From Cymodocea nodosa (taxonomy: Eukaryota > Streptophyta > Magnoliopsida > Alismatales > Cymodoceaceae): a DNA stretch of 64,000 nt. Position 1 is the stretch's first letter; every line of letters starts with the position of its first letter. The DNA lies in assembly GCA_036874045.1 (NCBI GenBank), contig JAZBRI010000009.1, positions 1,116,001 to 1,180,000 of the forward strand. The letters are read 5' to 3'. A program made the translations under genes and the position numbers. Positions 57,794 to 64,000 of the stretch are shown here, in pieces. The notes beneath the pieces were generated by a model. It did not search any database, had not been told where the DNA came from, and saw only the letters and a list, made by a program, of their open reading frames with translations.

Positions 57794-60035
57794 ATGGCTA
57801 CTAAAAATGGTAATTTTTCTTTGTATGAAGGCCAAAATCTTAATCGTCCTCCTTTATTTGATGGAATACATTTTGAATATTGGAAATATAGGATGATAGT
57901 CTTTCTTCAAAGTATAGATCATAGGTTGTGGTTCATGATTTCTAAACCATATACTCTGTTAACTACCCCTTATAATATTTAGACAATTACTGAAAAAGAA
58001 AATGAAACTCTGAATGCTAAGGGCTTAAATATTTTATTTTGCACATTGAGTTATGAACAGTTCAGTAAAGTGTCAGCATATAAATCTACTTATGAGGTGT
58101 GGCATGCATTAGAAGTTTCACATGAAGGTACTTCTCAAGTTAAAGAGACTAAGATAAACATGTTAATTCATAAGTATGAACTCTTTAGGATGCATGAAGA
58201 TGAAAGTATTTCTGAGATGTTTTCCAGATTCCTTGATATCATAAACTCTTTAAAATGCTTAGGAAAGAATTTCGAACAGAATATTTGGTGAGGAAAATTC
58301 TCAGATCCCTAAGTTCTAAATAGTCTCAGAAAGTAACATCAATTGAGGAATCACGAGATTTAAATGTTTATTCCATGAATAAACTTATAGGAAACTTAAT
58401 TGCTTATGAAGTTCAATTAAATGATTCACTAAGTCACAACAAATTAAAACTAAAGAAAGAAATAGCCTTCAAAATTAATTCAGATTCTGAAATATCTACT
58501 GATTCTGACTAGGATTTGATATTGCTGACTAGAAAATTCAAGAAAGTATGGAAAGCTAGGAAACACCAAAGGAACAGAAATGATAAACCCTCAACATCAA
58601 AATCACTAAATGACAAGAATTTTTCATCCAAAAAGTATGTATGTTACAATTGCAAGAAACTTGGACATCTTTCTCCAAATTGTCATATAAGGAAAAACGA
58701 AAAGCATAGTAGGACAAATCAGAAGAAGACAGCTCAGAAAACTCAGAAAAAGTTTTACAAGAAAAAGGCTTTGAAGGTCACTTGGGATGACACATCAGAA
58801 GAGTCTGAATCTGAGGAATCGTCATCAAAATCTTCACATTCAAAAGAAGAACAAGAATTAGAAGATGTTGCTCATGTGTGCTTCATGGTAGACGAGTCTG
58901 AGGTAATATCTGATCCTAAAAGTCATTCAGATTTTAATCTTGATGAATTATTATGTGCTTATCATGCATTATTACAAAAACTTAAAGTTTTTAAATTAGA
59001 AAATAAGAATATTAGAAACTCTTTGTCCATTTTGGAAGAAGAAAATTGTTTCCTGTCTACTACTTTAGAAAAGTTTAAATGTGATAATGAAAATCATGCT
59101 AGAGATTTGCATAAATTTAGATTTAATGAATGTGTCTTGCATGAACAAATACAAAATACAAATGCCGAAAAATTAAAGATAGAATCTGAAAATGAAATGT
59201 TGTGAAACAATATAAATGATCTTGAGTTAGAGATTGATAAATTAAAAATGAGAGAGCTAGATTTAAATTCTACCATTGAGAAATAGAATTTAAGTCAAAC
59301 TAAGTTAGACAAACTAACTAGTACCCCTACGGTGTCATATAAATTTGGCTTAGGATTTGACTATCCTAAATCTCAAGCCAATAAAGGATTTATTAGTTGT
59401 AGTTCAAGTAAATCTAAGACTAAAATTCCTTTTATCATGAAACAAGGTAATAAATATGTAGAAGTAGGTACTTCAAGAGATGAATCATGCACCAATAATA
59501 TAAACCAATGTGATTTATCTAAATGTACTTCTAATATGACTATCAATGTTTCTTAAAACTTGTTTCTTGTTCTAGAAATTCAGTTTCTAATGTTTCTAAA
59601 ATTTTAGATAATCGTAGTAAACTGAAAATTCAGAAATCTAATCATGAAATTCAAAACTCTAGTGTTAGACCAATTACTCATTCTACATGTTCTTTATCTA
59701 AAAATTCTTGTGTAGAAAAAGATTTTGTATGTACTGAAAATTCAAATACAAGTACAAAATCTTGGTATGAACTTACTAAAATGTATGAGCATGACCAAAA
59801 TAAATTAACATCTAATAAAAATCGGTTTGGTCTTGGTTATACTACAAACAAAAAGAATGATTATAAGAGAAATAATGCTATATGTGAGTATGAAGCTAAT
59901 AATAAATCAATAGTACTTACAACTAATAAGAATGTAAATGATAATGTTAAACTATTTTTAAACAAAAAGAAGAAATATGTGTTTGATGAACTTGGTCCTC
60001 AACAACATTGGGTACCAAGAAAAAGTTTTTCTTAA
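57794..60035 (+). pseudogene. C4 gag
   Basis: Starts MATKNGNFSLYEGQNLNRPP with the LFDGIHFEYWKYRM block of DUF4219. The UBN2-like part has FLQSIDHRLWF, SVSAYKSTYEVWHALE-like and GTSQVKETKINML. Zinc knuckle CYNCKKLGHLSPNC. Acidic patch SEESESEESSSKSS. Coiled coil ALLQKLKVFKLENKN onward. The KIPFIMKQGNKYVEVG block and the end FDELGPQQHWVPRK follow. This is the most complete view of family C gag (about 750 codons long overall, large for gag). Several breaks. Confidence 0.9.
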
Positions 60036-60049
60036 TTTGTGTTGTAAGA

Positions 60050-60705
60050 GGAAACAACATCAAATTAGATCTTGAATAGTGGAGCATCAAGTCACATGAC
60101 CAGACAGAAAAGTTTACTAAAAAATTTTACAAATACTAAGAAATGAAGTGTAACATTTGGAAACAAAAGCAAGGATAAAATCATAGGTATGGGCAATGTT
60201 CAAATAACTCCTACTTGTGTTATTTCAAATGTACTATATGTAGAAAACCTAGGATTTAATTTGCTAAGTGTTATAAAACTAACTGATAATGGATATTATG
60301 TAGTGTTTGAAGATAATGTATGCAAAATTATTGATAAAAGTACAGATGAACTTAAGTTTATTGCTAAAAGAAAAGGTTCTGTATGTATTTTATCTTTACC
60401 TTCTAATGCAGTTGATTTAAATTGATGTTTGCTAGTTGAAACTAGTGATGCATATCTGTGGCATAGAAGGATCGAGCATATAAATATGAAACTGTTACAT
60501 AAACTGTCTAGAAAACATTTAGTGAGAGGTTTACCAAAGATTAAATACTCAAAGGATTTTATGTGTGATGCATGTGAGTTAGATAAACTTCACAAAAACT
60601 CTTTTAAATCCAAAACTAATATATCAAGCAAGAGAGTCATAAAACTTATACATATGGATCTATTTGGACCAACAAGAATCATGAGTCTTGGTGGTATACG
60701 GTATG
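60050..60705 (+). pseudogene. C4 protease and first part of integrase
   Basis: Degraded protease start near SGASSHMTRQ, then GNVQITPTCVISNVLYVE and NLLSVIKL. The integrase finger has YLWHRRIEHINMK and CDACELDKLHK, then LIHMDLFGPTRIM. S1 interrupts at the gtatg site repeat. Confidence 0.86.
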
Positions 60706-62662
60706 TGTTTAGAATGAAAAAGTGCATAATATTAACGGTTAAATGATGGTTAATTGCATAATATTTAGCTTATCATATGAGAATTAAGCCATTATGTATA
60801 ATTGCACTATTATATGCTTTAATGAAAGAATCTACATAATTCTAGGGAATTAATGTTAATTTAGTACATTTCTGAATTGTCGTTAAATTGCAGGCTGTGA
60901 AATTCTTAAGTATCTGAATTTTTTGTTATTTCGGAGAGTTATGTTTAATGTACTAGACAGTTATGTTTTAAATTCTTAAAGAATATTTTATTATTTCTTG
61001 GACTACACGTGTTGAAACTACAATGCATGACTTAAGTGGATTTTAGGAAGGTTATCCGTAACTATCCGAAATGCATTTGAGCATCGAATAATTAGGTTTG
61101 TAAGTGTCCGAAATATTTGAACTTGTTAAGATAGAATTATGCACATGTTGAATTTAAATGCTTTAGTATATCACGTGAGATGCACATGTTTAGCTCATTA
61201 AGTTAGCATAACTATACACGTTGAGTTACATGAATACACACTAAGGTAATGCGTTATGTTAGCAGCTTATTTCTTTATTGCACGTGTTTTATAATTAAAT
61301 CAACGAAGTAAGTTTGTTGAGTTATCTGTAACTCCATGGACCATTTATTTTCTAATATGTCACTATAGCAGTTACAAAAATAGGACATTCGAAGGAAAAC
61401 TACGATTGCACGTATCACGTAGGAAATCACTCGTGGAAGGAAGAAGAAATCACCATCGTTGATATGAACGAAGGAAATCCAACCGATCATCGAAGTAGAA
61501 GCAGTTACTACTAAGAAATATAAAAGACAAGGAGAAAAAAAAACAAAAAGGGGGGGTGGCCAATGTGTGTGCAAAGGAGGAGGACCGTGCTAACTATAGG
61601 TAGCGATGGAAGTTCCCTGAAGTTGCACACTACCATCACCACCTCCACCATAATTACCAACTATCGGAGGTCTGTGAGGATACTTTCTTAATGTCGGGTT
61701 GATTCCGAGCCAAACACGGTGCTTAACAACCACTATGAGGAGTGATCACATCGCAGGAAGGGAAGCCATTTTCACCAAACACCAACTCATATCTCAAGAG
61801 ATCGTAAAGCTTCTAGCATTGGTTTCGGGTTGATGACAGTATGCTGAAGATGAGATCAACTTGCAATTCTGGACTCGCGATTCTATAGGGAGAGGAGACA
61901 GAATTGTAAGTGGTTAAATTTTCAGTGGTGTAATCGCGTCGCATGTAGTGACGGAAGTTTTTACTATCGATAGAGATTACTTTTACATTTCACCTTTAAA
62001 CCATTTTCATGATCATATAAAAATAAAAATACCAAAAACAACTTATCTATGTTTATAGTTAGTATTTGAGTGTTGTATTATTTGTTTTGTATCGTGATTA
62101 ATGTTATCATTGTCAATGTTTCATGTTTGTTTAATTTAGAAAACAGTTTTATAGTTTAATGAAATTGAATCATTCCTGATACTTAAAAATTTTAATGGTT
62201 ACTGTTTGAAATATCTGAATGTTAATGTTGCTGAATGATAAATCTAATATTAACTAGAATTAAAGAGCTTAATTGATGTTATTTACAATCTGTGGAACCG
62301 CTCAATGGTTGACCAAATTCCTTTGTTAATAGCAGTATTAAACTGGATAGATAGCTTTGTTGAATTACTTCAATTTCACGAGGTTAGTTCATTGAGTTAG
62401 CTATAACTCAACGGAGTGCTTACTGAATATATAAATTTCATTATTAAAAATGGAACAGTACATAATTCTTCCTCAATTCTCTATGGGATCGACCTGTACT
62501 TGCACACAAATACAATATACATTGTGCACTTGCAGTTAAAATACAAATTGGAATTAATATCTAATTTGAGTGAAAGATAGTTTGTTGACTTCTAAAAAGG
62601 AATTACTGATAAATATAAAGATAAATTAACTAAGTTACAAACAGAAGTTAACAAGTCAGACA
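60706..62662 (+). repeat. S1: solo LTR of gypsy family G inside C4
   Basis: Begins TGTTTAGAATG and ends CAGACA, with gtatg at 60701-60705 and 62663-62667. Removing it restores the VFVLVDDFSRYT integrase stretch. It matches the G1 LTR over most of its length, but its last ~90 bases differ from G1. It shows family G moved after C4 inserted. Confidence 0.92.
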
Positions 62663-62667
62663 GTATG

Positions 62668-63704
62668 TATTTGTTTTAGTAGATGACTTCTCTAGATACA
62701 CTTAGGTATATTTTCTAACATCTAAGACAGAAGTTTTTGAAAAGTTTAAAATGTTTTGCAATCTTGTTCAAAATGAACAAAGTGTCTTTGTTCAAAAACT
62801 TAGGAGTGATCATGGTACAGAACTTAATAATGATCAAATGGATAATTACTATAAAGAGCATGGCATTGATCACAAATTTTCTTTTCCAAGAACTCCTTCT
62901 CAAAATGGCGATGTTAAGAGAAAGAATAGATCACTTCAAGAAATGGCCAGAACTATGTTAAATGAACATAATTTACCTCAAAATCTTTGGGCTAAAGTAG
63001 TGAATATAGCTTGTTATGTTATTAACAAAAGTCACTTAAGACCTCGTGTTAATAAAACTCCTTGTGAAATTATGTTTGATAGGGTTCCAAAAATTTTCTA
63101 TATGAAACCATTTGGCTGTAGGTGTTTTATTCTTAATACTAAGGATAAAAGGGATAAATTTCAAGCCAAAGCGGATGAAGGAATTTTTGTAGGTTACTCT
63201 ACTAGAAGTAAAGCCTATAAAATATATAACAAGACTTCTAGAACTATTGATGAAACCCTCCATGTAAGCTTCAATGAAAATTCTTTTAGAGAATCTCAAT
63301 CTAAAGTTGATAATGATGATATGATCAATTTCCCAAAAGAGTTAGAGATCAATAGAGAAATTAAAGATTTATCTAAGAAAATCAAAAATATTAACTTAAA
63401 TGATCAAACTAATGATGAAAGTGATGGACCTTCAAATGTTGATGAGAATATTGAGGAAAATCAAAGAAATTGGCGTTATTCTTCATCACATCCCATTACT
63501 CAAGTCATTGGTAATATTAATGAGGGAGTTAAAACTAGAGCTTCAGTTAACTTAAATAGTATGTGTATGTTTGTTTCTATAGTGGAACCAAAGAATATAG
63601 AAGAAGCATTATCTGATGAAAATTGGATATTGGCAATGCAAGAAGAACTAAATCAATTCATCAAAAATGATGTTTGGGAATTAGTCTCTCCACCAAAACA
63701 TTAG
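62668..63704 (+). pseudogene. C4 integrase, second part, and linker
   Basis: Continues the rve core: VQKLRSDHGTELNNDQM, a KNRSLQEMARTMLNEHNL block, NKTPCEIMFDRVPK and GCRCFILNTKDKRDKF. A VGYSTRSKAYKIYN C-terminal block follows, then an acidic linker to RVT_2 with NWILAMQEELNQFIKND. The last part is open over 300 codons. Confidence 0.88.
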
Positions 63705-64000
63705 TCTATAATAGGGACAAAGTGGATCTTTAGAAACAAAACTAGTGAGACTGGTCAAGTGATAAGAAACAAAGCTAGATTAGTTACACAAGTGTATACA
63801 CAGGAAGAAGGACTATATTATGATGAAACATTTGCTCTTGTGGCTAGGTTAGAAAGTATTAGAATATTATTGGCATATGCTTGTTATATGGATTTTAAAC
63901 TATATCAAATGGATGTAAAGAGTGCATTTCTAAATGGTTTAATTAATGAAGAAGTCTATGTAAAACAACCACCTGGATTTGAAGATATTAAAAATCCTAA
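63705..64000 (+). pseudogene. C4 reverse transcriptase, start
   Basis: RVT_2 N-terminal blocks: WIFRNKTSETGQVIRNKARL, YYDETFALVARLESIRILLA, KLYQMDVKSAFLNG and EEVYVKQPPGFED. Cut by the window edge. Confidence 0.88.

Larger units (their letters stand above)
56097..64000 (+). mobile_element. C4: Ty1/copia (Sirevirus-like) element running off the right edge, S1 nested inside
   Basis: Parts: 5' LTR, primer site, gag, protease, integrase split by solo LTR S1, and the start of RT at the edge. It is inserted in the gag end of D2, with catat or ccata as the left flank. Gag, protease and integrase match C1 and C2 closely. Broken, about eight breaks in view plus S1. LTR age cannot be estimated without its 3' LTR. 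Confidence 0.92.

Overview
This is eukaryotic DNA, almost certainly from a flowering plant and probably a eudicot. It is very AT-rich. Nearly every base can be assigned to LTR retrotransposons of plant type: Ty1/copia elements of Sirevirus character (initiator-Met tRNA primer site, DSG protease, long coiled-coil gag, purine tract of the type caaaaagggggagat) and Ty3/gypsy elements of Athila character (Asp-tRNA-like primer site, Athila-style protease and reverse transcriptase). I see no independent host gene, no RNA gene and no DNA transposon, LINE or SINE. The species cannot be named from the sequence.

Families, with names used only here. Family C (Ty1/copia): C1 (1-15697, minus, runs off the left edge), C2 (36064-46768, plus), C3 (one LTR, 50657-52189, minus), C4 (56097-64000, plus, runs off the right edge). 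Family D (Ty1/copia): D1 (3173-9795, minus, complete ends, gag only), D2 (52190-56096, minus), D3 (solo LTR, 29831-31195, plus). Family G (Ty3/gypsy, Athila-like): G1 (18639-48293, plus), G2 (minus, seen on both sides of G1), S1 (solo LTR, 60706-62662). Family S (another gypsy-type LTR): S2 (solo LTR, 48498-50594) and a fragment at 55171-55754.

Layout. G2 is the oldest layer. C1 landed in its 3' LTR, and D1 landed in the reverse transcriptase of C1. G1 lies inside G2 in the opposite orientation; D3 sits in the gag of G1 and C2 in its 3' LTR. The remaining G2 fragment on the right holds S2 and C3; D2 lies in C3, C4 in D2, and S1 in C4. That chain on the right is five elements deep. Target-site repeats support D1 (tgttt), C2 (tataa), S2 (acata) and S1 (gtatg), with an imperfect pair for D3.

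The most interesting content is accessory. (1) The copia C family and the gypsy G family carry visibly homologous extra ORFs. (2) The same two families share about 1 kb of non-coding 3' sequence. (3) Family G carries an F-box-like ORF between gag and the 3' purine tract, present in two copies. (4) The LTRs of families C, D and G, and non-coding parts of G1, carry one degenerate motif (TAACTHWMCGAR), mostly as close inverted pairs and interleaved with CACGTG boxes. Two retrotransposon superfamilies thus seem to share coding, non-coding and cis-regulatory modules. All coding parts look degraded and are treated as fossils.
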